The notes: generated from the letters alone by a model not told the origin. Positions 10,770 through 22,018 are shown, counted from the first letter of the stretch. The stretch: DNA of 64,000 nucleotides from Petrolisthes cinctipes (GCA_033782935.1 JAWQEG010004693.1:28501-92500), one strand, 5' to 3'. Numbers and translations: made by a program.

Positions 10770-11509
10770 GTGACTTAACTAAGATGTCTTTTTTGTTTTT
10801 ATTTACCTCTGAGTTGGATCATGAGAAGGCAATTTTTTTTAACTTTTTTAATTAATGCTCACATTAACAATTCTTCAATATATTTATCCAGTAATAAAAT
10901 TTTTAAAAAATATATCTTGTATATATCTATATTTCCTTACCCTACATAATTAAGCCTAAAAGTAGCACACACAAAAATAACCCTGAGTTACATAAAGTAT
11001 CACATTTTGTTTAAAGGAAAAAATAAATAAACCTGAGTTGACACAGTATCACAGTTTCTGCAAAGGCAAAATATGTATAACACTTCCACTGTGCTAGTGG
11101 AGATGTGCAGGCAAGTAAAGAAGACAGCACTAAATATACAGTACAGCCTACCATGCATTGGTCCCACACCATATGATTAGTGAAAGGGAAAGTTTGGAGT
11201 AAAGATTGTAGGTTGGAGAGGAGGGATGGAGGAGAGACTGAGCTTGAAAAGATGGATGGAGAAGAGATTGTAAGTTTGAGGATGGAAAAACCTAACCTAA
11301 TCATGTAGGGATTTTAAATCAGAAAAATATACAAAACTGCATTAAGCTTAAAACAAAGATATATAATTATATAGTACACAATGACATTGATTTCATGTGT
11401 AATGCTGACTTTAAAAAATAAAATAAAATACTGTAACACAGGAGGAACATGACACACAAGAACAAATCATAAATTAAGCATATTATTGGCACACAACCAT
11501 ACTTCCTGA
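10770..11509. other. AT-rich interior of the Harbinger-type element
   Basis: No convincing coding sequence. A purine-rich repeat (GGATGGAGGAGAG, GATGGATGGAGAAGAG) lies near 11220-11280. This is where the DDE domain would be expected, so it is probably deletion-derived filler. Confidence 0.4.
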
Positions 11510-11517
11510 GATATATT

Positions 11518-12567
11518 GGTATTTATTGAAAGAATTACTGTTTTGCAGCAGTGTTGCCAGATCCGGCTGGGTGCCAGTATTTTACCCCCGTCATTTATTG
11601 TACTTTACCACGGTTATTTCCCGGTAGTTTGCCCAGGTTAGGTCCCAGTAGTTTGGGTATTATTACAGAATAACTGGGTTTTGGCTAGGATCGCGCAGTG
11701 TTACCACATCTGGCTAGGTCCCGGAAATTTGCCCCAGTCACTTTATGATAGTTTATACTGGTTATATCCCGGTAGTTTACCCAGGTTAGGTCCCGGTAGT
11801 TTGCCCAGGTTAGGTCCCGGTAGTCTGCTGTGGTCTAGGTTAGGTTAGGTCAGGTCAGGTCAGGTAAGGTCAGACTAATTGGTAAATATTGAATGAATTA
11901 CCGTTATTGGGTACGGTTTTTCTACCTTCATTACCCACTTATTTAGACCACTCTAAGACTATTTTCTCCGTAAATGCCCCATTTCCAAGATAGGGCATAT
12001 TCAAATGGGGCATTTTGAAATTAGCCTGACCTAACCTAACCTAGACCGCATCAGACTACCGGGACCTAACCTGGGCAAACTACCGGGAAATAACCGTGGT
12101 AAAGTACAGAAAATGACCGGGCCAAAGTACTGGGACCTAGCCGGATCTGGCAACACTGCTACAAAACGGTAATTCTTTCAATAAATACCGACTAATTTCC
12201 AAATTATGTTTGTAAAACGGGGCATATCTCGAAAACGGGGCATCTCCAAGAGAAACACCAGATGAAAAGTGTCTTAGAATGGTCCAAAATAGTGGGTAAT
12301 GATACTAAAATATACAATATAGTGAACCCAGTTCTTCTGTAAATTTACCGTAGTTTGCCCAGGTTAGGTCCCGGTAGTCTGATGCGGTCTAGGTTAGGTT
12401 AGGTTAGGTCAGGTAAGGTCAGGCTAATTTCAATATGCCCTATCTTGGAAATGGGGCATTTGTGGAGGAAATGCCATTGAGGAAAATAGTCTTAGAATGG
12501 TCTAAATAAGTGGGTAATGACAATAGAAAAAACGTACGCAATAACGGTAATTCTTTCAATATTTACC
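11518..12567. mobile_element. GGTAAATATT-family MITE complex with perfect 8-bp target duplication
   Basis: Starts GGTATTTATTGAAAGAATTAC and ends GGTAATTCTTTCAATATTTACC. It is flanked by GATATATT at 11510-11517 and again at 12568-12575, an exact 8-bp duplication. Internally it is a patchwork of type 1 and type 2 units with several 24-bp repeats and TTAGG/TCAGG runs. No ORF of transposase type. Confidence 0.88.
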
Positions 12568-12944
12568 GATATATTTCATTTGTAATTGATATGAACTTAA
12601 TATATATAATACTATACTGCACTTTAATATAAGAGGAACATATAAGAGGTGCTATTATTACGTGTTTACAATACACAGCTGATATGATTCTTCTTCCCCA
12701 TTGGCTGGAAAAAGCGGGAACTATTTGAAAGCTCCTTCCTGATTGGCTAAAGGACATAGAAACTCCGAGAGGATTTAGGAACTCCTAAGTGTTAGGAAGG
12801 GTTTAGGAACTCCTCAGAATGTTTTGAGTATGGGCACTTAGGAAACGAGATAGGAGTTCCTAACCTGTTCCTACACTAGGCATTCCTAAGTGAGATAGGA
12901 AGGCTAATTTAGGAACTTTTTGAGTATCCGGCCCCAGCAGTTTT

Positions 12945-13142
12945 CTATATAAATTGGTACATTGAAGTTAGGGAAATTTCGTCAAGCACACCTGGCAACA
13001 CTGCAAAGGCTACACCCGAACACTTGGCAACACTGAGTATGTAAACAAACCCAAACACCACGAGAACATTAATTAATTCACAGTTCACTACAATTTTAAT
13101 AAGTGGAATTAATAAGAATATTTTATCATTATTATTAATTAA
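12945..13142. other. AT-rich spacer, nothing recognised
   Basis: Short unique stretch between the Harbinger-type element and the next MITE; no coding signal. Confidence 0.4.
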
Positions 13143-13505
13143 GGTAAATATTGAATGAATTACCGCTATTGAGTACGGTTTTTCTACCTTCATTACCCAC
13201 TTATTTAGACCATTCTAAGACTATTTTCTTCTATGGCATTTTCTCTGCAAATGCCCCATTTCCAAGATAGGGCATATTCAAATGGGGCATTTTGAAATTA
13301 GTCTGACCTTACCTGACCTGACCTAACCTAACCTAGACCGCATCAGACTACCGGGACCTAACCTGGGCAAACTACCGGAACCTAATCTGGGCAAACTACC
13401 GGGAAATAATCGTGATAAAGTACAATAAATGACTGGGACTAAATACTGGGACCCAACCGGATCTGGCAACACTGCTGCAAAACGGTAATTCTTTCAATAA
13501 ATACC
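13143..13505. mobile_element. GGTAAATATT-family MITE (363 bp)
   Basis: Both termini are present (GGTAAATATTGAATGAATTACC ... GGTAATTCTTTCAATAAATACC) with three 24-bp units and CCTAACCTAACC. The right flank is a retrotransposon fragment and no target duplication is visible, so the copy has probably been rearranged at its right side. Confidence 0.85.
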
Positions 13506-13930
13506 AGTTCGAGTTCAAGTTGTGGGTTCCACAGAGGGCCGCTCATGGCCAGCATAATATGTGGGGGTTGTGAGGGGGATTTAAGGATCCAAGGGAGGAT
13601 TAGGAAGGGGGTTAGGATAAGGGTGGATTGGGTCAGGGGCTGCGGGTTGAGGATTAGGATTGGGGAGGTAATGATTGGTGATCCTATTTCTAGTGGGGTT
13701 ATTAACTACGTGAGATGGGAGATGATTCCACTCTTGGATGCTGCGGGGAAAGAATGAGTGCCTAAATATATCAGTGCTTGTCTGGTATGTATGGTATTTT
13801 AAGTTGTGGTTGCCTCTAGTGGATCGTATACTTGTAGGGTGTAGATATGTGTCTTTGTCTATGTCAACTAACTTGTTTGTGATTTTGTATATCATCTGTG
13901 TATCTGACCCTGACATAAGTTAGGGGTTTG
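13506..13930 (-). mobile_element. CR1-like retrotransposon 3' end fragment, reversed
   Basis: On the minus strand 13916-13581 reads MIYKITNKLVDIDKDTYLHP and RHSFFPRSIQEWNHLPSHVV, the C-terminus of the same family as 18749-22330, then the GGATCC-containing 3' tail. It lies head-to-head against the 5' region of the larger copy. Confidence 0.8.
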
Positions 13931-14237
13931 TTTACGTTTTATTCCTTCCTGCAGCCGTGCAGACTGTCTCGGTACAGGGGTAAGTTTGTGTTGTATATTT
14001 ATATTGGTGCTTTATAAACATGTACAGACACACCCCACACAAAACAACATACACATGTACACTAACAATATTCTACACATACTGCTCACTAGTTTTAATT
14101 CTCTACAACACTGACAATAAAAACACTGACTGCACACATACCAACACACCAGACTTACTGACACCTACACCCACACCTCCATATACACACACCTGTTTGG
14201 GAACCTGGGCACCCCTAAGGGCCCTCAAGGGTTAAAG

Positions 14238-14817
14238 GTGGCTTGCCTTGGCAATCTCCGGGGTGCCCTGTTGCTCCTTATGTTGTGTGGTGACACAGGG
14301 GCTCTGATCAACCCTGGCCCCCGCGCCCCAAAGTACCCCTGTCAATTAAGCCGACAGGTGGTCAAATGGGGCCAGCGGGCCATCCAGTGCGATCACTGCT
14401 GTGAGGTTTCCCAGCATGCAGGCTGGTATCATGTCAGCTGTGTTTGGGGCTTCACAGCGGCGTTCGACGGATTGGAGGGTCGGAGCCTTTCGTGGATCTG
14501 CTGGGATTGTGGTGCGCCTAATTTTGCCTCCTCCCTTTATCACTCCCCAATACACCACACCAATAGATTAAGTTTATTAGACACCACCACTTCATCTTCA
14601 CCACCACCCACAACCCACAACACACCTCCACCATTAGATAGGATCACCCGACGTTTAGGTAGACGCAACAAAGACAATTCCTCCCCTACACAAAACCGAC
14701 AGCAAGACATGACTTCCCTTAACTCCGCATCATCCATTCTTCCACTCCTAAACCATTCTAAACCCAACCAGACTCTCCATAGTGCACGCTCATTCTCCAT
14801 AACACCAATCACCATCC
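14238..14817 (+). pseudogene. CR1-like retrotransposon ORF, N-terminal part (2A-like remnant and PHD finger)
   Basis: ATG 14238 opens MACLGNLRGALLLLMLCGD, then ALINPGPRAPKYPC. The NPGP tetrapeptide sits where related elements carry a 2A-type self-separation motif, but the preceding Asp/Glu residues are absent. A Cys/His-rich PHD-like region follows (KWGQRAIQCDHC, WYHVSC, SWICWDCGAPNF), then a Ser/Thr/Pro-rich linker. The frame is cut at about 14817 by the Harbinger insertion and resumes at 18749. The preceding 13931-14237 is probably the element's leader. Confidence 0.8.
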
Positions 14818-15018
14818 CCACTGAGGCAACACAGCAACATGTTGCATGCGATTTGTAGAGCTTTCAACAAAAATGTTGAATGCGGCTTTCAACATTATGT
14901 TGAATGCTGCCGCAACAAGCAACATCGTTGTTGCTTGTTGCATGCGGTGTACGATGTTGACTGTTGAATGCAACAAGACCAATTCCATTGATTCAACAAA
15001 AGCTCAGTTGTCAACAAG
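14818..15018. promoter_or_regulatory. Left terminal/subterminal region of the Harbinger element
   Basis: Contains the inverted end and at least five GTTGAATGC / GTTGCATGC words in both orientations. The right side (18520-18748) mirrors this. Such arrays are typical binding sites for the Myb/MADF partner and transposase; the promoter of the transposase must lie here. Confidence 0.6.
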
Positions 15019-17484
15019 ATGTCTCAGGTGACGGTCACTGCTGCTGCGTATTTAGTGATACGTAATGCCCGCAAAACACGTAAAAGGAAACATCGATGGT
15101 GGAAGAAAGAACTGTTTATTGGCAATGTCACAGCTCATAATGACTTTCTTGGAAGGTTACTTGCCAATGATCAATCCTTATTTACAAACTTTTCAAGGAT
15201 GAGTGTGGAGGACTTTAATATCCTTCTCGAGAAAGTAGGCCCGAAAATCATGAAGAGTGACACGAATTGCCGAGAAGCCATACCACCTAAAATCCGGCTT
15301 CTAGTCACATTGCGTTTCTTAGCTACTGGAGATAGCTACCAATCTCTCATGTATCTTTTCAAGATTTCTGAGCCAACTATATCAAGGACTGTGCCGGAAG
15401 TCTGCCAAGCAATTATCGAAGCACTAGCAGATGTAATTAAAGTAAGTTCACTGTTTAATATCTATGTATTATTATTAATTACTATTAATATTATCATTAT
15501 TATACGGTTTATTTCACATCAACATATTCATGAACATATTTACTTCAAGGTAAGTAGTCCATGCTTCAAGTGTACTCAAGTTCCAACTATTCATTTTTAA
15601 AGGAAAACAAAAACCAGCCCTCAACGTGAACAAAACATATATTAAACTTTTAATCTGTATCCATTACTTTGTAGAAAAAGAAAGCACCTCGTTTAAAACA
15701 GAAACATACAACTTTTAATTAATATCCATTGTTTTGTTAAAATAAAAGAAAGTACCTCGCAATGTGTAAACAATAGTAATTTAACTTCTAAATTACAAAC
15801 AAACAACAAACTTAATAAATTTTTCTAAAAAATAATATAGGGAGATTTATGAGAGAAATTGTGAAAAATTTTGAAGTACATCCTGAGGTGTTCCAAATTC
15901 ATTCTTGTCTTTTTCATTACGGTTTTGTTCAGATTCCTCAACTTCATGAACAATATGTGATGAATTGTAATCATTTCCTGATTCAAATAATGATTCATGT
16001 GAAGCTGGAGTCATAATGGATTGTTTGTGGGACATATTTCCTGCTTGGTCACATAATGATGTCGATGGTGTCACTGATCTTGATGCTCCCATGTTATACT
16101 CGTGGCTTGAGGAATCACTGTAGTATTGGTGGTAGGGAGTAGAGGCAGAAGAGCTACAGGCAATGCGGTCATGGGGAGATGTAGTAGCACTGGTATGTGA
16201 TGGATGTGGTGAAGGAAAACCAAATTGATGTGACTGATCTGTATTGTCGTATTTGCCCATAGCTGCTTCAAATAAGATATTGTTCATTTTGTGTTTTACA
16301 ATTGTCTGTACCCTTGGATTAAGCTTCCGGATTTCACATGCAACATGTTCACCATAGATGGTACTTTCATCTCTCCTCAAACTCTCTTTCAAAATCATGT
16401 ATGCCTCTTCGGCTCGCTCATCATCAACAGTTCTTCTTTTATTGTTCTGTGCTATTTTCTTGCTTGTTTCTTTGGCATTGTCATTAGTGGTGCCTTTTTC
16501 AACGTCCTGTGAAGCCTCAGGCCCTTCTGTGTGCAAATGTGATGACATCCCTGATGTTTCAGCATCATCAACAAATTCTGCTCCACCCTGAAAAAAGTAA
16601 AATTATAAATATTAGGAATATGTTTGATAATTTATTAACAACAAATCACTTTCTTCCAGATGCCTGAAAATGAACAAGAATGGATGGAATTGTCAGGAGA
16701 GTTTGAAGCCATGTGGAATTTTCCACATGCCATCGGTGCCTGTGATGGGAAGCATATCAAAATTCAGTGTCCTCAACACAGTGGCAGTAAATTTTTTAAC
16801 TACAAGGGATCATTTAGTATTGTATTAATGGCTGTGGTTAATGCGAAGTATTGTTTCACTTATGTGCACATCGGATGTCAAGGGAGAATTTCAGACGGGG
16901 GGGTGTTTCGAGAAACTACATTCTGCAAAAAGTTACTTACAAATCAGCTCAGCCTACCATCTCCAGTGCCTCTACCGGGTAGGGAGAAGCCATCACCTTA
17001 CGTGATGCTTGCAGATGATGCCTTTCCATTGCAAGTAAACATCATGAAGCCTTATAGTGGCACACATGAAAAAGGATCACCTAAACGAATTTACAACTAC
17101 AGACTTAGCCGTGCTCGCAGGGTAGTAGAGAACACTTTCGGTTTGCTAGCATCTGTTTTCAGAGTGTTTCGAAAGCCTATGTTGATTAATGTGAAACATG
17201 CTGAACTCGTTTCAACAGCTTGTGTGTATCTTCACAACTTCCTACGTATGAGTTCAACTTCTAGAAGATTGTATTCACCACAAGGTTCCTTTGATTTGGA
17301 AACTGGAGATGGAACAGTCATTGATGGCGCATGGAGAGACGTAATATCTGGAGATACAGGCATGGTTGGTCTACAGCGTAAACCACGCAAACCTGCGACT
17401 GATGCGAAGGAAGTGAGAGACGAATTTCAGGAATATTTTGTTTCAGACGCTGGAAAAGTTCCCTGGCAAGATTTGTATGCATAG
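15019..17484 (+). CDS. PIF/Harbinger DDE transposase (two exons)
   Basis: Exon 1 is 15019-15441 (141 codons) and ends at a GTAAGT donor. Exon 2 is 16660-17484, after a TTCTTCCAG acceptor. Both junctions are phase 0, giving about 415 residues, normal for the family. Exon 1 has the N-terminal HTH-like region (FSRMSVEDFNILLEKVGP, IRLLVTLRFLATGDSYQSL, ISEPTISRTVPEVC). Exon 2 carries the catalytic triad: WNFPHAIGACDGKHI (Asp about 170), VMLADDAFPL (Asp about 261) and RARRVVENTFGLL (Glu about 298). It should cut and rejoin the element ends in the nucleus, with the MADF partner helping DNA binding and import. The 1.2-kb intron contains exon 2 of that partner gene on the other strand. No stop or frameshift is seen. 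Confidence 0.92.
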
Positions 17485-18519
17485 TGTCAGGAACAACAGT
17501 TAAATGTTTTGTTGCTTTTGAAAATTAGGCATAAACCCTACTTGATGAGATGTGTATAGCTATTCAGCATCATTTTGTATATAATTCTTTGATTTTTGTG
17601 CAACCTTATTCCGTATAAGTAAGCAGTTATTGTTTGACAATAACTGGATGATAGTTCATAAAATATACACAAATAACTAACAAGTATTGTAAATATTACA
17701 ATAATAAACACTTCTCAGAGTTTGCCATTTCATTTCACCTATTTCATACATTTCATTTTCAGGCCTGCATCACCACTCAAGCGCCTTAACCCACTCGGCT
17801 ATCACCCGCCTAGGCTATGACCAGTTTTTATGTAATTTAAGAAAACAAAAACGTATTGTATTTTTAATTCCCTCTATTTGGGGTTAGTTTTGTGCATGCG
17901 GTCCATTCGATCAATTGTCCTATTCAGGCATGGAAAAAATTCGTTTCCCCATTGGAATGTTTTAAAGTTATTTAAAAATATATTCAAGTAAATCTTGTCA
18001 AATTATTGTTATGATAAAAATAGAGGCGGCGATTATGAGCAATGTAGATACAAGATATATACCAAATTGTAATTAAAAGTATTTAAAATTTGTTTTCAAA
18101 AACTATAAGAAGGAAACGAATTTTATTCCGTGCCTGTACATCTTATTGTAGCGAGAAAAATAATACTGCCTTACCTCAATACATTCTGCCTCAACTTGAG
18201 AAGAATAGCCAGGCCTTGCTATCTCCACGTCCACGAGGAATAGAAGCAGATCGTAGCCAAACCACTTGCTTTTCTTTATGGGAGAGGAGCCAGATTTTTT
18301 GCGAGTACGGATGTTATGTTCACGGCGAAAAGCAGTGCGCAAATTTTTTATCTTTCTCTTCACCGTCGCTACATCACATTGGTATTGTTCAGCTAATAGC
18401 CGCAGTGCATCAAGTTTTACTAGATTATTTTTATAATCTTTTAACCGTATATCCCATAGGACTTGACTATTTCTGTAACTTTCTATAAAGTCCGCGGTTT
18501 TCTCTTGGGACCAGCTCAT
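15847..18519 (-). CDS. Harbinger partner protein with MADF (Myb/SANT-like) domain (two exons)
   Basis: Exon 1 runs 18519 to 18175, starting MSWSQEKTADFIESYRN and ending at a GTAAGG donor. Exon 2 runs 16587 to 15847, after TTTTTTCAG. Both are phase 0, giving about 361 residues. The MADF domain is residues about 8-95: VLWDIRLKDYKNN, QYQCDVATVKRKIKNLRTAF, SKWFGYDLLLFL. The second exon gives an acidic linker (GGAEFVDDAETSG), a basic/helical part (SKKIAQNNKRRTVDDERAEE) and a Ser/His-rich tail. Harbinger systems need such a protein to bring the transposase to DNA. The gene's intron contains transposase exon 2 on the opposite strand, so the two genes are interlocked and tail-to-tail. Confidence 0.88.
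17485..18102. other. 3' flank of the transposase inside the partner's intron
   Basis: AT-rich. AATAAA lies near 17702, a likely polyadenylation signal for the transposase. A tRNA-like string (CTCAAGCGCCTTAACCCACTCGGCTA) is near 17777-17802 but no full cloverleaf was made out. Confidence 0.4.
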
Positions 18520-21139
18520 TTTGTTGCTTTCAACACCACTGATTTCCCGTGACTGGCGGGTAGGCGTACAACACCAGGCAACAGGCTAAAACTTGTTGAA
18601 TGCGGCACGCTACACGTCAACATGTTGAAATGTGTTGCATGCCACACAGCCGCATGCTACATGTTGCCTCCTGTTGAACCAGTGGAATCGCACTTAGGAT
18701 ATGCAACAGTGTTGCATGCCACATGTTGCCAAAATGTTGCCTCAGTGGAATACCGCCTTCACACCTCATTCTACCACCAACACCACACTCGAGTCCATCA
18801 CCCATAAAAAACTGTCTTCCCTTCGTACCCTAACCATTAACTTTCGCAGTATCATAAACAAAAGAGCTGCCTTTCACCAAACCCTCCAGACCTATGACCC
18901 CGACATTATTATAGGGACAGAGACCTGGCTCACACCTGACATCCAAGACAGTGAAATCTTCCCGACGGACAGTCCCTATAATATGACCCTACACAGGAAG
19001 GACAGAATAGACGATAAACATGGCGGAATCCTAATTGCGACAAAGCCAGGACTAGTTGCGACCCAAGCCACCGAACTGAACACAGACTCTGAAATTATAT
19101 GGACTAAATTACAGATACAGGGCTGCCGGACACTCATTATAGGATCCTTTTATCATCCCCCAAATTCAAACTTAGAATACCTGCAGACCCTTGACGATTG
19201 TTTATCTAAAATTGACCCCTCCAAAAATATATAGTTGGCTGGTGACTTTAACCTTCCCGACATAAACTGGACAGCACAGGCGACACTGGACAATTCCACC
19301 CATGAAGGCGACTTACTATTACAGACTGATAGGAAACTCTTACATGAAAATTTCATTGACATAATTAACACCCACTCACTTACTCAAACAGTACTTGAAC
19401 CAACACGCACACAAGTCAGTGTAGAAAGACATAATCCTAACATAAGACACAGGGTCACATCCAACATATTAGACTTATTTCTCACAAACAACATTTCCTT
19501 AATTACACGGAGACGAGTACTACCTGGTCTTAGTGACAATGAGATGGTACTCATTGACGCAAACATCAAGCCAACAACACAAAAACAATTACCCAGGACA
19601 ATTTACATGTACAACAGAGCTGACATGGGTGGCATTACCCAAGAATTAGTTGAATTTCGTGACTCGTTCCTTGACTCAGACCCAATGGCCAGTTCTGTGG
19701 AAACAAACTGGACCAGACTTCGTGACTTTATACGTGACACAATGGACAAGCACATACCCACGAAAACTATCACACATAACTGGTCATTACCATGGTACAA
19801 TAGACAATTAAAAAGACTACACATACAACGATACAGAACACTGGTTAGAATACAAAAATATACAGAAAACACTACAGAAAGAAACTAAACAAGCAGAAAC
19901 TAAATACACATCCACTTTCCTTGCAGACAACACACAAAACCACAAAAAATTCTTCAGCTTTTTTAAAGCACGCAAACAAGACTCGACCGGTATTACAACA
20001 TTACTACACAACAATTCCTAGGTTACACACCCACAAGACAAAGCCAACGCCCTTAACACACAATTCCAGTCCGTTTTTACCCATGAACATGAACACTTAC
20101 CAGACATGCCAACACCATCACACTCACCTATCCCTCCCATTCATATAAACACCCAAGGAATTGAGACACTTTTATCTGAGGTAGACATACACAAAGCGAC
20201 TGGACCAGACAATATACCCTGCAGGATATTGAGGACTAACGCTAGCATTCTTGCCCCTGTCCTGCAGGTTATATTATCACAGACTTTGCAGACCGGTGAA
20301 CTCCCTCAAGACTGGCTTTTGGCTAATGTGACCCCAATTTTTAAATCCGGAGACAGAACCCTTCCCAATAATTATAGACCTATTTCACTTACCTCAGTCC
20401 CCTGCAAAATTTTAGAACACATAATTCATAGACATAATGGACAACTTTGATAGGCAAAATATAGTGACTGACAATCAACACGGTTTTCGGCCTAAACGCT
20501 CGTGTGAGACGCAGCTACTGGTAACTACTCATGACATTTTGCAGTCCCTCAATGACACAAAAATTAGACAAGTTGACGCCATAGTATTAGACATTGCCAA
20601 AGCCTTCAACAAAGTCCCTCACCAAAGACTACTACACAAATTAGAATTCTATGGCATACAGGGACAACTTCTTCACTGGATTAGAACGTTCTTGACTACC
20701 AGAAAGCAACGTGTAGTTCTTGACGGTAGTCAGTCTCCATCTGTTCCTGTGACCTCTGGGGTACCCCAGGGCACTGTCCTGGGTCCCCTTCTCTTCCTTT
20801 CATACATTAATGACCTCCCACTCTCACTTTCCTCTACCACTAGACTTTTTGCAGACGGTAGCTTAGTTTACAGACCGATTAAAGATAGGAATGACTGCCT
20901 TCGACTACAGGACAACCTAACTGCTCTTGAAGACTGGGAAGCCAAGTGCAGATAACATTTAGACCAGACAATGCCATCACATCCGTTTTACCCGAACCTA
21001 TAATCCCATTCCACATTACATACCAACTACACAACACCAACTTCAACACAGTCACTTCCCACAAATACTTGGGCGTCCACATCTCAGCGAACATGAGGTG
21101 GAACAAACACATATATAGGTAGCATCAGGGCCAAAGCTA

Positions 21140-21544
21140 TAGTCTTCCCAAACCTGGAAGGTCTCTCGGGCAAGGGCAGCTAATTGGCGCGCTGTTGCCA
21201 CATTTATACCAAAACAAAGCTTTTCAGGTATAATGGTCACTAACCGACCTAACCCAAACATGTGACCTTCACCCCGCACCCGCCTCAATGGCAACGTCTC
21301 ATATGTGGTGCGGAAATAAACGCCACATGATTTATATAAACACACATTTTTTTCTAGTAGAATTAACGAATTCTGTACAGCACATAATTATGTTAACATA
21401 CGTAATATATAATGTGTATCTGATGCAAAACAAAAATCTGAATAGTGTTAAATGTAATTATTTGTTGTTTATCGTTTTGATGTTTGGCATATCAGCATTA
21501 ATCACCAGCCACGCCGTAGAGCTCTTCCAGGTTTGGGAAGACTA
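21140..21544. mobile_element. TA-flanked MITE (405 bp) inside the RT
   Basis: Perfect inverted ends starting TAGTCTTCCCAAACCTGGAA (21140) and its complement ending at 21544, flanked by TA at 21138-21139 and 21545-21546. Removing the element plus one TA rejoins the RT frame (IRAKA before, RVLGFLCRNL after). No transposase ORF. The TA duplication suggests Tc1/mariner-type mobilisation. It shares the TAGTCTT start with 48219-49041. Confidence 0.92.
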
Positions 21545-21834
21545 TAGTAGGGTCCTGGGGTTCTTGTGCAGGAACCTCATCAGGTGTAACACAGACATAA
21601 AAATTAACACATTCGTTCGACCACACTTAGAGTAGCCTCCTCTGCGACACTTTCTGGGACCCACACACTAACAATAATATCAATAAATTAGAGTCCATAC
21701 AAAACAAAACTGCAAGATGTGCCAAACGTGTTTACAGACACACTACATCAGTCACTTTGCTTAAACAAGACACAGAATTAGACTCATTGGCAACACGAAG
21801 ACAGATACACAGACAACAGATGATATGCAAAATT

Positions 21835-22018
21835 ACAAACAAGTTAGTTGACATAGACAAAGACACATATCTACACCCTACAAGTATATGATCCACTAGT
21901 GGCAGCCACAACTTAAAATACCATACACAAACAAGTTAGTTGACATAGACAAAGACGCATATCTACACCCTACAAGTATACGTACCACTAGAGGCAGCCA
22001 CAACTTAAAATACCATAC
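21835..22018 (+). repeat. 92-bp tandem duplication in the RT 3' region
   Basis: 21835-21926 is repeated at 21927-22018 with a few substitutions. It repeats the coding for the TNKLVDIDKD region. Confidence 0.9.

Larger units (their letters stand above)
10087..12934 (+). mobile_element. PIF/Harbinger-type element with deleted core, carrying a nested MITE
   Basis: The ends are 17-bp inverted repeats GGGCCGGATACTCAAAA (10087-10103; reverse complement at 12918-12934), followed by subterminal TAGGAATTCC / GGAGTTCCTA repeats on both sides. Flanking trinucleotides are CAA and CAG, so the target duplication, if any, is imperfect. Inside are an N-terminal transposase exon (10380-10766) and a MITE complex (11518-12567). 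The DDE catalytic part and any Myb/MADF partner gene are absent. Two inverted CCAAT boxes (ATTGGCT, about 12700 and 12750) near the right end may be the remains of the partner promoter. Confidence 0.8.
14818..18748 (+). mobile_element. Two-gene PIF/Harbinger transposon, apparently intact (3.9 kb)
   Basis: Inverted ends CCACTGAGGCAACA (14818-14831) and its complement (18735-18748) enclose subterminal repeats of GTTGAATGCGGC / GTTGCATGCCAC and two convergent genes. These are a DDE transposase (15019-17484, plus) and a MADF-domain protein (18519-15847, minus). It interrupts a CR1-like ORF: the retrotransposon PHD region lies left and its endonuclease right. No clear 3-bp target duplication could be found (TCC left, AAT right), so the exact edge is uncertain by a few bases. 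Both genes have open frames with matching splice phases, which suggests recent activity. Confidence 0.9.

Noticed and set aside
11620..11870. True telomere or chromosome end
   Set aside because: TTAGG runs are only two to three units long and occur inside MITEs throughout the window.
17777..17802. tRNA gene or tRNA-derived SINE
   Set aside because: A short tRNA-like string only; no cloverleaf, A box or B box pair could be made.
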